DNA of 64,000 nt from Bolinopsis microptera (GCF_026151205.1 NC_087084.1:3837538-3901537); one strand, 5' to 3'. Numbered from the stretch's first letter, positions 1-12,635 are shown. The notes: generated from the sequence alone by a model not told the origin. Program-made: numbers and translations.

Positions 1-779
1 GACGTGGGGGAATATCCACATTGGTGAGTTTTACTGTGTGCTACACACACCAACACAAGCAGGTTTAGATTTTTATAAGTGACAGTTATTTCCTTTAGAC
101 TCATACTTTAACGATTTATTGAATGCTTTTGATTAATTTGTTGCTTATTATTAACTCTGCTATGACTACGGAAACCTTTTTTTTTCGAATCATGAATAAA
201 AATGAAAATTTTCGGGATTGCATGAAAATGTAATCTGCTGTTACCAAATTTAATTATACCAATCTTTTCCGTTACTCACACAAAATTGTACCACAGCAAC
301 TGGGTTTCCAGAACTTTAAGGAATTAAAATTCATTGTAGAAAACTCGTAATAATCCTTCGCACAAGCCCCATATATATATTGGGAAAATTCTCATACACA
401 AAAAACGTTAAATTATCTTTCAGCCTCTTAGGATTGGTCATTGCTGCTATTTAGGTCAGGCATATTGGATCTGGTCATTATTCAGCCTCATTTGAAATAC
501 CATCATGACATTTTTTATGTAGTATATTAAATATGAATTTTACAAGTTATTACTGGAATGAGACAAAAGATTTATTCCTTGTATATATTGCTTTTATGGA
601 CTTATTGCTATATATTTCGCGAAAGCTAAGATTGTTCGATTTCATGGTGCTCGGAAAAGCCAAGTTCAAAATCCTTTTCGAGTCTCGAAAGGATCCTATA
701 ATAATCTTTCGGTGTATAATTAGCCAGGAATTATACTCCAGGACGTTCCAAAGAGATTAGATCACGCCTGATTGTCATG
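1..779. other. No recognisable gene
   Basis: AT-rich sequence. The longest open frame (533-760, plus strand, 75 codons) has a hydrophobic, low-information translation with no family resemblance that I can see. It could be the 5' flank or an intron of the receptor-like gene that follows. Nothing further can be supported. Confidence 0.4.
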
Positions 780-1225
780 GAAAAGGAATTGACCAGTGAG
801 GGTTGAGCAATGGACCTAACGAGGCCCTTGAGCACCGCAAAGTGATCCATGTCGGATATTTCATCATTTTCTCTGGGCTGTTTCCATATTTCAAGGCAGC
901 TGGTACACAAAGGAACCCAGAAAGAAATTAGAAAACAGCTTACTTTTCTATGAGAAACTAAATTATTATATTACATACCTTTTTGTTTTCGCCTCTTGAA
1001 AAGGGTCTTAATTATAAAATATATTACGGTACATTGTGAGCTTGGAAGTGTACTTTGAAAGGAATTTGCCCAGGTGAGGGTTAGGAGAATGAGACTAACG
1101 AGCTTGAGCACGCAAAGTGAACCATGGAGCATATTTCAATAATTTTTCTCTGGGTCTGTTTCCCTAATTTCAAGGCAAGCTGGTACACAAGGAAGCCAAA
1201 GAAAAACAGTTCTCTTACTATTAGC
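780..1225. repeat. Diverged direct duplication, period about 278 bp
   Basis: Two related segments lie at about 780-950 and 1058-1225. They share the order gaggg-tt, ctaacgag, cttgagcac, gcaaagtga, ttctctggg, tttcaaggca and gctggtacacaa, with scattered indels between copies. The second copy holds an ATG (1124) followed by a hydrophobic stretch and then a Trp-Tyr-Thr-Arg segment. It could be a duplicated 5' exon (signal peptide) of the downstream receptor, but the frame is not maintained and this is a guess. Confidence 0.6.
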
Positions 1226-1550
1226 AAAACTGTTTCAATAATCTTTTCTCTGTTAAAAATCATTCGAGTCTTGACTATGTGGCTTTCTTCTTACGCAAGT
1301 AAACTGTTATGTGGTTCCTCGTGCTTTGATAAAAGTGGATCGATCAATTACTCAATTACCGCCAAATAAAATTTATTCTTCCAGTTTGGAACTATATACT
1401 CTTTTATGTCAGAAAAATAACGGTGTAAAATTCATATACATCGTTAGGACTCAGATTTTTATTGTCAGTATCTCCAATAATTATATTTCTAATACAAGGC
1501 TTCTCTGGTTCAGATATTTCCTGCATCATCGAGGAGAAAAAATGGTTTTC

Positions 1551-4500
1551 TAAAGAAACGTTTGCTATTTCGATAGCAACTACACAGAGTATAAATGTTT
1601 GAATACAGATGAATTCTACAGACATTATCATGGAAGCCCAGTTTTTCAAGGACAAATCTGTTCACAAGACCCATCATTCTACCAGGCTTGCGATAGAAAT
1701 TTGGTGGGTACGATAAGTATAACCAACGATGATCTTCTCTGTGGAAGTTACTTATGCAAAGTTAACCAACTGGGCTTCTTAGATATCCTTCCACTGTCAT
1801 TTATGAAAGGAGTCGGCTATCTTTGTCACGGTCTGTTTGACTTGGCAACACTAGGAGAGACGAAGAAGGATGTGAGGTTATGAAATACCACCATGCCTAG
1901 TGGGAGAACGTGGTTTCCTTCTAAGATATCTGTGATGAGATATTTGATACTCACTATTGTTTGAGGATGAAGGTATCTGTAATGGTTTACAAATTATGGT
2001 CTATATTGCTTGAGCATGATGGAAAGGTTTGAATTACATACCTCCATATTCCATATGCTCGGCAAGCAGTCGTTGTGAAAATGGGGAAGATCAGGCTAAC
2101 TGCACCATCACAGATGAGGCACAGAGCTGCAGGAAAACGAAATTCACAGTATATGGAGTGGGAATATTTGCCCATTGTATAACTTCACCAGGTGTTCTCA
2201 GTTACTAAAGCTGAGGCCCACAGCTACAGCCATTTACTGCGCTTACGGATAAATATAACTCCAAGCCAAACCATTGCTTGACCCGTCCAGAGTTTGGAGT
2301 TAACTTGTAATGGTGAATGGATATAGATCCACTCTCTCTTAATATTTGATTTGTCTTGATGAAACCATCAAGGGCTGGTGATGATCAAATAGAAAGCAAC
2401 TGCTTCTCACTAATACCTGTAAAATACACATAAGCACCTCATGTGTAATGATAAGTCGGGACTGTGAAGATGGGTCTGATGAAAGTCACTCACGTGTCTC
2501 TGTACAACAGTAAGCCACTTGCAAGTGACGGGTTGGGAAAATACGGAAATCTCCCCAATACCGATTCTTGGTTAGGCAGAAGATGGGGTGAAGGGACTGC
2601 CGAGGGATGGTGCGGATGAACGCCAGTTTATGTTTCTAGCAGGGAGTTAGGATTGTAAAAAAACTTTTGTCTGTCCTTGGGGGGCAACCCAGATATGTAA
2701 GCTGACGTGACATCTGTGATGGAACTGAAACCTGCGGAAATGAGAAACCAAATCTGTTCGATTTCCCGCAGTTACCAAGAAATCGCAACATCTTTGCCGA
2801 CAAACAAATAAAAGCTCGATCAAACAAGACTTTGTACTGCCTAAAAGGTCTAAGAAGTTTGGAAAAACAAAAGTTAGCTGCATAGAAGAACATCACAATC
2901 TTACCACAGACCATGATTACTTTTGGGGTGGACACAAGAACATTAGTGTTTCTGTCCAAAAAAGTAAGCAGTCTGTATTGTGATAACCTATACGGAGAGA
3001 ACTATGTGTACACAAGGTTGCACTGACAAGATGCTCCAGTGCCTCTTGTCGCTAAGAACATTCAAAGATATGATAGTTTGTCCTGAACAATTTCCAACAG
3101 GTGGGTATCTATACAAAACGGAAAACACTAGCTTTTTTCACGGAAGTCCTACGGCCAATATCTAACTATAGGGAATTTTCGAATGTGACAATCAGGAAAA
3201 AGTGCTTAGATTATTTCAAATGTCTGTGGACCTTGTTCACGACTGTATGACCATTCCGGGACGAATAACTGCACAAACCATTTCCAGTGCCAAATTTCCA
3301 AAAAATCTCATACCCACAAAAAGGAAAATGCGACGGACATTTTTATTGTCTTGATCTTTAAGATGGTGCAATGAACTATGTTCAAAGTCATCCTCGAGAG
3401 TGTATTATTGAAAGGGATCCTCATGTTTTAATTGGTACTCTAGCAGTTTTTTCAACTGATAATCTAACCAAGAGTTCTGGGAACGTTAAAAAATGTTGCA
3501 GGAACCTTCAGTGGCGTTGATAAACAGGCTTTTGATCATTTTGATCGCATTTTTCCAGGGGATTTGTTGGAGGATGCTATCTTTTAATCATTGATACTTA
3601 CGATGGATCGTCTCAGAGGGGAGTTATTGTTCCAATCAGAATCACTGGATTACAAGCTTCAAGTTGCTCGGCAGTTGGTATTTCCAGCTCCATCGGATCT
3701 CAGATTTCACTTTTCGCCATGCCAGGGCTAAGTATGGTCGAGTTTTACATGGCATTTTGGAACTCTATGAGGGTACAGTTGAGGTCCACCCTGCAATCTT
3801 TAAAGGTTGCAGCAGTTATGTTCTCTTTGACCCTAGGCTCGGCAGTATGGTCGCAGTATCCCGATTCATCAAGAAGTTCGAAGCATAGATTTCTTGTCAA
3901 TGGAGTGAAGTTCCTAGATGAGCTGAAATCGTCCATTGGAAACTGCGAAACAAGAAAAAGATCTTTGAAGTCATTTAGGATACTCGGAAGGGCCAAAAGA
4001 AGCGACCTTAAAGTGGGATATGATCATCAAAAGGCTTAACTAAAAAACATGTTTTCTCATGATTATGATCACAATGACCATACGGATAAAGTAAACCAAA
4101 GTTGAATTCTATGGAAAATGACGAGTTTTGTTTATTCAACTATTTTGTTCCAAAATGATGAACCTCAAAGGATCATTCGTTTGGGGATCTTAGCGCTCAA
4201 GTTCGTCTGCTTTCTATTCAATTTCCCTTTCATATCTTCTTCATTGGAGTAGCATCTCGAAGGTCATCACAAAGAGTGTCAGGGTTTTGAGAATCGGCAA
4301 ATCTCCAACGGAACAGGCGGATGAATCAGAAATAGCGATCATTAATAGTCACTGACTTTTTGTGCTGGAATTCCCTTTATCGTGTGATATGTGTCATCCA
4401 CTCAGTGAATGACCTTGGATGCAACACCCTGGTACGTGTGTTCTCCATGGTCATTCTTCCGATCAATTTCTGTGATAACCCGCTCTTTACGATGATACAA

Positions 4501-4783
4501 TAACTGAGGCGATTAATGCCCTTCTTGTTTACGGCACAACTCTCCTCCAGACTTTCAGAATCATACCAAATTACCAACGGATCGGAGAGATGGTTCGTAT
4601 CCTGTACCGACAGGAAAAACGGTTGAGTTAGAGCGTATTGAAAAGAGAAAGGTAATGTACACCAGAACAGGGGCTCCACAACAACATGGTCTGCCTGTAA
4701 CAGCTGATGAAGAAGTGACGCAGGGAACACTGACAAGAGCGAGTAAGGTTAAAACGTTGAATCACATCATGCTGAGGGACTAG
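1551..4783 (+). pseudogene. LDLa-module class A GPCR-like gene, frame-broken
   Basis: Several frames in order spell a receptor with N-terminal LDL-receptor class A modules and a rhodopsin-type seven-helix domain. LDLa-like segments occur at about 1816-1880 (…DEEGC, frameshifted), 2071-2103 (RCENGEDQANC) and 2442-2486 (CVMISRDCEDGSDES). A frame open from about 3555 to 4039 reads YLLIIDTYDGSSQRGV, then CSAVGISSSIGSQISLFAM, as at the end of helix 2 and in helix 3 of LDLa/relaxin-receptor-like GPCRs, then a helix-4-like segment. Helix 6 fits 4140-4240 across a frame break. 4438-4500 gives VILPINFCDNPLF, the helix 7 NPxxY-type motif. A charged C-tail frame runs 4628-4783. At least five frame changes separate these blocks. 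Some gaps may be introns; others look like indels from decay or sequencing error. The ligand is unknown. The GPCR assignment is fairly firm, but the pseudogene label is provisional. Confidence 0.6.
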
Positions 4784-4995
4784 AAGCGGTTCCAGCAAGA
4801 CTGAGGAAGCGGTTCCCGCAAACTAGAAGCGGTTTCCAGCAAGAATAAGCGATTCTCCAGCAGACTAGACAGCGGTTCCAACAAGACTAGAAGCGGTTCC
4901 AGCAAGACTAGAAGCGATTCCAGCGAGATAGAAGCGGTTTCCAGCGAGACTAAGAAGCGGTTTCCAGCGAGGACTAGAAAAGCGGTTCAGCAACG
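4780..4995. repeat. Minisatellite, about 21-bp unit
   Basis: About ten imperfect copies of a 21-24 bp unit with the core agcggttccagcaagacta. It begins just after the stop of the receptor C-tail frame. Minus-strand ORFs over it (Ser/Leu/Ala repeats) are translations of the repeat and not evidence of a gene. Confidence 0.85.
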
Positions 4996-5997
4996 AAATG
5001 GAGATATTAACAAGAAACGATGATCCCATATCTAGGGGAACTGCGTAACACGACTCCTGTCCGCAGCGCTCCTGTCGACAGCACCTTATTTTTTTTGATA
5101 TCTCTAATTTGGGCATATAGAAATTCACCCAAACTTTGCACAGATTTTAGTCTTTTAAAGCTATTCTTTTTCACATAATCGTATTATGGTAGGATCGACA
5201 TAAACTATTGTTCAAAAAACCTATTTTCGGGAGGTGTCGGACCAGGGAGTCGCCCCAATTTGACAGGGGTAGTGTGCTCGTTAGCAAAATGTAAGCTCTA
5301 ATAAAAAAGGTGAACGACAACTGAACCCATTGAACCTAGTTCCCCGCAGTTACAGGACCCAATCTGCTTATTGGAGTGACCAATCAGCTTATATACCAAA
5401 AACGAAATTGGGTTCAAGTTTGTCGGTAGTGGATTGAAATAACAGGACAATCGTACTAAAGAGGAATTCACAACCACAATTTTAAAAGAGTCCAGCCTAT
5501 TGTTGTTATTTTTCTAATTTCACTTGAACACTTTAGCTCATATTATTTATTTGTGTTTATCTGAGATATTTTGGTGTAATATTCATCTCCAGATTATAAT
5601 TATAATCAGCTAGGTTTTTATCTTCGTAGAGAGGAGTGTGTTTTTAAAATATGTTGGAATTTTATTGGTAAATTTTTTTCCCACGCTGATGTTTGAAAAC
5701 ATCTTGCATACCTCCAAACGAATTCCCAATATCTGTGTACCTGATATTGTGTAATTACTTATAATAATTGTGTAAATTTAATTGTATTGTGTAATTTAAT
5801 TGTATTGTGGACATTTTTCAGAAAACATATATATCGGAATTGTGTATCAGAATTAATGTTAATCATTGTTGGGACAAATTAACATATGGTTTAATTTAAG
5901 TATATTTCATATTTACCAAAGTCAGGACAAGGAATGCATAATTAAGAGATATTATGACTCTCGTCAGGATTACTCTTTAATATACTGACTTTATAGG
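4996..5997. other. Intergenic or intronic AT-rich sequence
   Basis: No supported coding segment. A CCAAT followed by TATATA sits at about 5380-5396 but the spacing is too tight for a conventional promoter. Several TAATTTAATTG-like stretches occur around 5760-5815. Upstream exons of the gene at 6.0-7.0 kb could lie here but I could not find them. Confidence 0.4.
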
Positions 5998-6963
5998 TTG
6001 ATGCTACTTAGGCTTTCTAAACGATTTATCATCAAAAGTACGTTCATCATGATCTCACCGAGGATCTACATTCTACTTCACTACATTCTACAGTCGGTGT
6101 CAAATCATTTGGCACCTGAACTATATTTTGAGAGCGGGCAAATCAAAGTGCTGGCAGGACGCCGACACCACATTGACACACTATTTTACGGTATATTTGC
6201 AAGGTCGCACGTCAGTGTGGTATGAGTAGAATATACTGAATCTCACACATTTGACATTGACTGTTAATATCCGACATATAATATAATAATCAACTATATT
6301 ATTTTCATACACAACTGTCACAGTACAACATATCTCAATTTAAACGTTTGCTATTATATTAAAAATTTAACATCCGGAGGTCCCGGACATAATAGCTGGT
6401 CAATCAATACTTACTTAGTTTTAAATTAATTGTTTATAGATAATGGGGTCACTACTGACTGGGCGGCACTGGGTGACATGGTGTGTTCAAGTCATCTTAC
6501 GGATATAGAATACTCATCAGTGAGAATGACTATAGTCCAAAGATTGGTGAACTTTTAAACATGATATATGGTTCTTGACTGGCACTATTAGCGCGGTCCG
6601 TGAATACGTTTTATACGTGAAATGTGAATTTTTAGAATTTTAGTTAAACTAAATTGGATAGGTATGTAGACTTTTCTATAGTTGTAATTGTATGATTTGT
6701 TAATAATGTATTAATTAATTATTTAATTATTAATATTATTGTTAAATAATTGTATCAAAATTTCAGTACCTCGGCGACATGATTACAAGGGAACGACTCT
6801 GTCGAGTACAAGTTATCTTATTCGGTGAGGATTTAATTACCATTTTCATTTGTAACTGTGTTTTCTTGTGATATAATAATCATCATGTGGTCTCTATACT
6901 TTTGAAAACTTATTTTTAGGGAACCCTAAAAAATCGGCGGTAAAAATTGTGCCGCGAAGTTGA
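5998..6963 (+). CDS. Multi-exon gene, 3' part, possibly death-fold-like
   Basis: Four coding segments join in frame through GT-AG introns: about 6091-6190 (possibly starting at ATG 5998), 6440-6519, 6767-6824 and 6920-6963. Phases agree at all three junctions (1, 0, 1). Donors are gtatat, gtgaga and gtgagg; acceptors are tttatag, atttcag and atttttag. The exons are visibly more GC-rich than their flanks. The joined product ends in a basic tail after LCRVQVILFGNPKKSAVKIV and stops with TGA at 6961-6963. The middle contains TTDWAALGDMVCSSHLTDIE, which resembles the W..L core of death-fold domains, but this is weak. I do not recognise the protein. 5' exons are missing or unrecognised, and the start at 5998 is uncertain because a hydrophobic stretch precedes the first confident acceptor at 6090. 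Confidence 0.45.
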
Positions 6964-7734
6964 TAACTCATTTATTAATATATGGGATTCATTTAAATTA
7001 GCGAAAATTGTAAACTGCGAAAATGATCCGACTTTAGAAATCCGCGAAAATGAGTGCCTTTGAAAATACATGTTTTAAAATCACATGATGCAAGATGCTG
7101 CCGCGAAATCATGAAATCGTGAGATAGCGCATTTTCACAGGCAAATTTCGGCGGCATATTACAGCAATATTTTTGAATCATCATGTTTTAAGTCAAAAAT
7201 ATTGAGCTTTCCAATTTTCCAGACAAATTCCGCAGGAAAGCATTTCATGGTGTCCTAGAGGTATCACACAAGTGAGGTGTTTATGCTAGTTTGGGAAATA
7301 AATTATAAACTTACCATTAGCTTCCGGGGAGGCATAAAGTCCAGTGTGTGAGATCACGTGATGAGTGATGGAAATGTGGAGTGATGTGTGCTGGTAGTGA
7401 CAACATAGGCATGCAACTGACAATTCGATAAACCTTCTAACAATAATTTTGATTTTATATTCTGAAAACGTTACAGTTTTAGCATTCTGGGAGTTTTGTA
7501 ACATAATAATATGGAATGGAAAAATATGGGAAAAATATGGAAAATATGGAAAAAATAGGGATACTATGGGCTTTTCTCATAATTAAATATTAGAAAAACA
7601 TCTGAGTAACATTTCTGTCACTTTAAATCTGGTCAATCAGAAGAGAGAGACCCCCCTATTGAAGGTAAGCGAAAAACCTCGTTCTTTTCTCTCACCAAAC
7701 CTTTTACACCACCGTGCGATAAAATGCACTTAAC
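6964..7734. other. Mostly non-coding; weak exon-like segments
   Basis: A plus-strand segment 7223-7260 follows the acceptor ttttccag and ends at gtatca. A minus-strand segment of about 7311-7412 ends in a good donor (read as plus-strand acttaccatt at 7308-7317). Neither joins convincingly to a neighbour. Scattered gcgaaaa-type words at 7000-7160 suggest an old dispersed repeat. The stretch 7511-7560 is a short ggaaaatat repeat. Confidence 0.3.
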
Positions 7735-7955
7735 TAAAACATGCATTAAAACATGCACTAAAACCTGCACCTAAAAACATGAAAATAAAAACATGCTACT
7801 AAACATGCATTTAAAACCATGCATTAAAACATGCACTAAAACATGTATTAAAACATGCATTAAAACATGCACTAAAACATGTATTAAAACATGCATTAAA
7901 ACATGCACTAAAAAACATGTATTAAAACATGCATAAAACAGCATAAAACATGTAT
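7735..7955. repeat. Minisatellite: 12-bp unit in a 36-bp higher-order repeat
   Basis: The array is built of the dodecamer aaaacatgcatt and its variants aaaacatgcact and aaaacatgtatt. From about 7806 these follow one another in fixed order, giving a 36-bp higher-order period (cact, tatt, catt). The flanks are degenerate. The minus-strand His/Val/Leu-rich ORF over it is a repeat translation. Confidence 0.85.
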
Positions 7956-7960
7956 TTACA

Positions 7961-10098
7961 GGGTCCTGAACATTGTACTGAATTGCCGTATTTTCCGAGA
8001 AGTTACGTCCCAAACACATGACAGGTACGCTACCACCATGAGTGTCATAAGGTTAGTTAGTATTTCTTTATCTTTCACTTTAACTTTAAACTTTTTTTTC
8101 ACTTTTCACTTTCACTTTCACTTCCTCTCATCTCTTAAGTTACCTGGTAAAACTTTAGTCGAGTTTAAACTTTCTCGAATAACAATGTTTTAAAAAGCTG
8201 CAACTACTGTAACTGTCAGAGGTAAGGTTGTTTAGAGATCTCTGTTAATCCACCTCTTCACTAACCTGCCAAAGTGGAGTACGTCAGACGATTAGTGCAT
8301 GTTTTTAAAGCTTATGAAAGATCCACCTGTCGTATTATTGATATGTCGTATCACCTTCCTACAGCTCTTTTTAATGTTAATTTCATTTAACACAGAGTTA
8401 TCTTTGAGACTATATTAATTGAAGTTAGCTCTTAAGTTAGCCCATTATTTAGGTGAAGGTTACGCGAGATAATGACGTAATGTTTATCGAAGTATAACAA
8501 AATATTTGCTGAGCGCTTGTTCGTTCGATACAGCAAAACTATTTTAAAAATAGTCTTCAACTATTTAAAAATAGCTATTCAAATGGGACAACTTGCAAGA
8601 ATTGAACGAAATTGGAGATATAGCTGCATGCAACAATGGTGGGAAAAAATCTGTTTCAAGGGTAACAGTTTCGCATTAGGTCTTTTTAAGAAATCATTTT
8701 TGTTCGGTTTAAGATCCTGTTTTATAATAATTCAAACAAAACTTTTACTCTACCCGTTACCCGTTACCCGATTCTAATTACATTAACATCCTGTCTCACC
8801 TAATGAAATGATGTATAAAAGTTTTATATAAGTCTGTTAAACACACCGTCTTAGTTACGGCCGACAAGTTTGTAAAAATGTTCATATATAATTAGTTATT
8901 AGGATACATTTTGTATATGCTGTTGTAAAGGGGCTAGGGTTAAAGTCAACACTTTTTAAGCTTGAAACTTTGAAAGTTATCTGAAATTACAATGCCTAGT
9001 GGGTATGTATGGTTCTATCCTTTTCATTATTCAGGCTCAAGTTGGAATGACAAAAACTCTTGAACTCCGGAAAAAAAAAAAAAATTTTATTTCCGGACAG
9101 TTGATGATATAAGCGCATTTCACACTGTCTTAAAAAAAAACCAAAATATTTTTGGTTGTTTGGACGTCGTATATACTAAAAACTGTGATTGAAGTTTAAA
9201 ACTGTATTTGTTTTAAGAAAACTACATCACAGTTAAACTAACTTCTTGTACTTCACTCATCAGCTCCGGTTCCTCTAATTTCTTATCGAATTTACTTTCA
9301 CTTTCACTTTCTCTATATATTATCCTCTAGGACATCGCTAAATCTGGTGGCCTCAACAATTGAATCCTGACAGTACTTATTTCATTTTTCAAACAGGGAA
9401 CTTATCGAACTCAAACTTCATGGTGAGTAAAGTCGTATGGGTAGTTCACTTGCTCTTTCACTCTAGCTCTCATCTTAAAGTCTCACCTGGAACTTTAAGT
9501 GGTTGCAACTTTCTCGAATATACAAACTGTTTATTGTTTAATAATTATGTAACGTGTTTAAACCATAGTCTCTGACTGGAGTGAAGGTTTAACATAATTT
9601 TACTCCTCCAATTATACTACATTATACAAACTATTCAACATACATCATTTAAAGAATAACCCTGAAAGTTTAGTAATCATCAGGAAAAGATTTGAAACAA
9701 AGTTCAGCTGGGTGATGGATTGAGTGAGCCTGATCTCCGCCCAGTCTCTTAATGTTAGTGTTTTCTCATTTTTTTTAATTAGTAATTTAGACTTCATAAA
9801 TTATTGTCTTCATGAATAGTTTATCATATAAATAACAGAAGATAGTGCTAGGGGGGGTGGAAGGCCAGGTCTGCTGTATTTAAGACGTACAATCAACAAT
9901 GTACATGATGTATAAGTGTGTTTATTTATTCTACGGAACCATTCAGTACTACTACTGACTGCTTAGATATGATCGTTCACATATTATATTAACCAGATTT
10001 GGCCGTTTCAGGAGTTTGATATGGCTGAAAATTATAAAAATGAATGGTTTCGAATCCAAATCCCCCCCCCCCCCGCCCCCACATAATAACTGTGTAAC
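7961..10098 (+). CDS. Tentative exon chain, unknown product
   Basis: Segment 7961-8023 follows the acceptor gtatttacag, reads VLNIVLNCRIFREVTSQTHD and ends at gtacgc. Segment 9397-9422 is only 26 nt, between caaacag and gtgagt, and joins in phase (RELIELKLH). A possible last exon at 10012-10098 follows the acceptor cgtttcag, reads EFDMAENYKNEWFRIQI, then poly-Pro over a C-run, then TAA. An AATAAA signal lies about 12 nt downstream. An alternative ending after the 26-nt exon is 9684-9715. Each piece is short enough to arise by chance, so this is a weak model. The C-run length is error-prone and could alter the end. Confidence 0.2.
8075..9545. repeat. Diverged duplicated block with CTTTCA repeats
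   Basis: An actttcacttt microsatellite occurs at about 8085-8125 and again at 9293-9312. The sequences after it (about 8100-8200 and 9450-9545) share tctcatct-taa, acctgg-aaacttta and aactttctcgaata. This looks like an old duplication with about 1.35 kb spacing. The stretch between has no supported gene. An open frame at 8517-8777 is low-information, and 9035 onward (after attattcag) reads AQVGMTKTLELRK without a donor. Confidence 0.4.
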
Positions 10099-10424
10099 TC
10101 TGTAGATTCAAATAAAAAGTGTGAGATTACAAAAAACAGTTGATTTTCCGACCCCCCGCCTAGGCTGCGCTATCAATGATATGTGAAACCCATCCTAAAG
10201 TTAAACTTTATTACTTTAAGACATAACTAGTCCAGTTTTAAAAATGACAAACTGATAAATATGTTGATTTATTTTGTGGCACTAATGCGTAGCTCTGGAA
10301 GTTTAACAACTATAAGTAATAGTATGGATTACTGCAAGTATTTGTAATAAGTATGATAATGCAAATATTTGTTAATTTTAGGGAATATTTGCACTAAAAT
10401 TTCATTGAGATTTCATGTGATTTT

Positions 10425-10512
10425 ATGAAGATTTGCTTGAGATCTGAGATTTCACGAGATTTCATGAGATTTCTGAGATTTCATGAGATTTCATGAGAAT
10501 TCATGCGCTTTC
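10425..10512. repeat. Short tandem repeat, gagatttcat unit
   Basis: About seven imperfect copies of gagatttcat(g), with one interruption, ending in gagaattcatgcg. The unit is 10-12 bp. No coding content. Confidence 0.75.
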
Positions 10513-10514
10513 AT

Positions 10515-12635
10515 AATACCATCACTAGGCACTTATGTACATATTTTAATTTCCACTGGCACTATATTTGCTGCATAACAGCATTCTTTCAATAATTGGA
10601 AATTTAGGAATATTTCAATTAATGTATAAATACAGTGGTTTTGTGATGATTTAACGGTTAAGGAAGCGCGGGGGTAGTCCGCTTTCAAGGACACTCTCGT
10701 CATTTCTAGATCGGAACGGACTATAAAAGTAGTTTGTTATAACAGACTATAACGTCGTTTGAAAGACCTATAATGTAAGTCCTTCAAGTTGTCTTAGGAC
10801 CACTCACCTTCTCTTTTAGTGTATAGAACTAAGAGTAGCCCTGAAATTCACTCAGATATTCTTTTTTTAAACACAGCGAGCTATCCCTTTTTTAAAACGC
10901 AGCGGGAAAAGTAGTTTTATTGACCAATCTCCCTCGTAAGCAATAAAATCTGTCAAGTGACATATTGGACAGTAATATTACACTAATGTGGATGGTGAAT
11001 ATACAGTTTAGGACACCTTACTTAGCAGCTTAGAACTGACTAGATTAGTTTTAACAGCAGAATCGCAACAACTAAATTCTTGCATCGACTAAACAACGTT
11101 TTGGGCTTTAACAATTACTGAAAGTCTCCTGAGTATCGGATGTATATTTTATGTTCTTAATAAACCTTAACCGTATATCAATGGAAAATTCCAAAACAAA
11201 TTCAATTTGAACTACATTCCTAAGTTGATCTGTGTTATTGAAATCGCTTTGATTGTAAGGGATTATCACAGACCAATAAAGTTAAAACAATTACATTAAC
11301 CTTGTTTGGAGGACACCTGGATCAACAAAATCCCGCGGCCACTTTTGACAAAACGTTTTGAATCGTTCAGCGCACATTATCAAATTATGTTTCACGGAGC
11401 ATTTAGCTGTGTTTAATGGTGGAATCTAAATGTTTTTAGTGTAGGTAGTGTGTATAAAATATGTTGGTAAAACGATGTAAATAATTTAGTATTTGAGGAA
11501 TGTGTTTTTAAAGGATCCCTCTCGTTCTGTTGTGCAGATCAAAAACGGTAGAAAATTTTTCCAGTTTACATACTTCAATATGATCCTGTAATGGCAGAAT
11601 AGATTATTAACATCGAGTAATGAAAATCAAAAAACCATTTTTGGGGCGACCTAGATGTTTCGTGATGTGATTAACCTAATAATGTAGCTAATTTTAGCGT
11701 GGGAAAAAATTGAAATTTTAAGGCTTAATTTGAGAAATTACATACTCCATTCCTAGGAGTTAACAGCTATAGCACTTTAAAATAAACATGGAACAATATC
11801 TTTTCTCGATATTCAAAAATAAGGATGATTTATCTAACATGTAGATGTCCAGGAAATGCTCTTAGTATTTTGTATTATGACTAATATTTTTTTATCAAAA
11901 GCTGACCCGATAAAAACTGACCGAAATCCGTTTAGTTATACTTATAAATCACAAATAAAGGTCGGCCGATCGGGACATTTTATGGTGTGGTCATGTACAC
12001 TCTTCCAATCATCTAAAATACTTAACAAATATTTAAGAAAAGTCAAACTATCCCCAATTTCAATTGAGCTTGGCTGTTTTTTAAAATTATGTTTTGTTGC
12101 ATTAAACTATTTTTTAGAACTTCTGAATTAATTTAAAAACGGAAATGAAATTATGTTAAACTTAATACAGCCCCCTCATTTAACGGACCATCTATAGTTA
12201 TTTTGAACCGAATGACCAAAATCTTGAGTCTGAACTAACAACATACCTGATTATTGATGGTTATTATCATACTATTATGATACTAGTGTAACCCGGCTTC
12301 GGCGGGATTTCACCTGCCGCAGTTAAAAAGGGTAGGAGTAATTACGCTGAGTCAAACCCGCATTTGGTGACCATTAGTTTCTTTAAACAATAATCTCATA
12401 ATCAGTTATTTTTTGTGGATATTTAAGTCTTTATTAGCCATGAAGCGCACAACATTCATGATATAAGGTTGAACAACAGAGTATTAACCTCATTCACTCC
12501 GTTTGAACGCTTTCTATTTTTATTTAAATCGTTTATAGAAATTATCCCTTGTTAACTCGCACACACCCCATGTTATATTTAAAAACACGACACATTGTCG
12601 TTTGAAACTCTCTTCTTCTCTCTCTTCTTCTGCAG
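10515..12635. other. Long AT-rich stretch without a supported gene
   Basis: One 91-codon plus-strand frame (11856-12131) begins with a signal-peptide-like MLLVFCIMTNIFLSKA, but its remainder is AT-driven (Lys/Ile/Asn/Phe) and I cannot support it as a gene. The word gtaacccggcttcggcggg at 12290-12308 is a short GC-rich island of unknown meaning. 12600-12635 is a tct-rich polypyrimidine tract leading to the next candidate exon. Confidence 0.35.

Noticed and set aside
7771-8019. Minus-strand ORF rich in His, Val and Leu repeats
   Set aside because: It is the translation of the 12-bp acatgc minisatellite and has no independent coding evidence.
10040-10060. tRNA B-box-like ggtttcgaatcc
   Set aside because: No A box, acceptor stem or cloverleaf is present around it.
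12288-12340. GC-rich gtaacccggcttcggcggg as part of an rRNA or SINE
   Set aside because: It is too short, with no further match to a structured RNA and no A-tail or flanking duplication.
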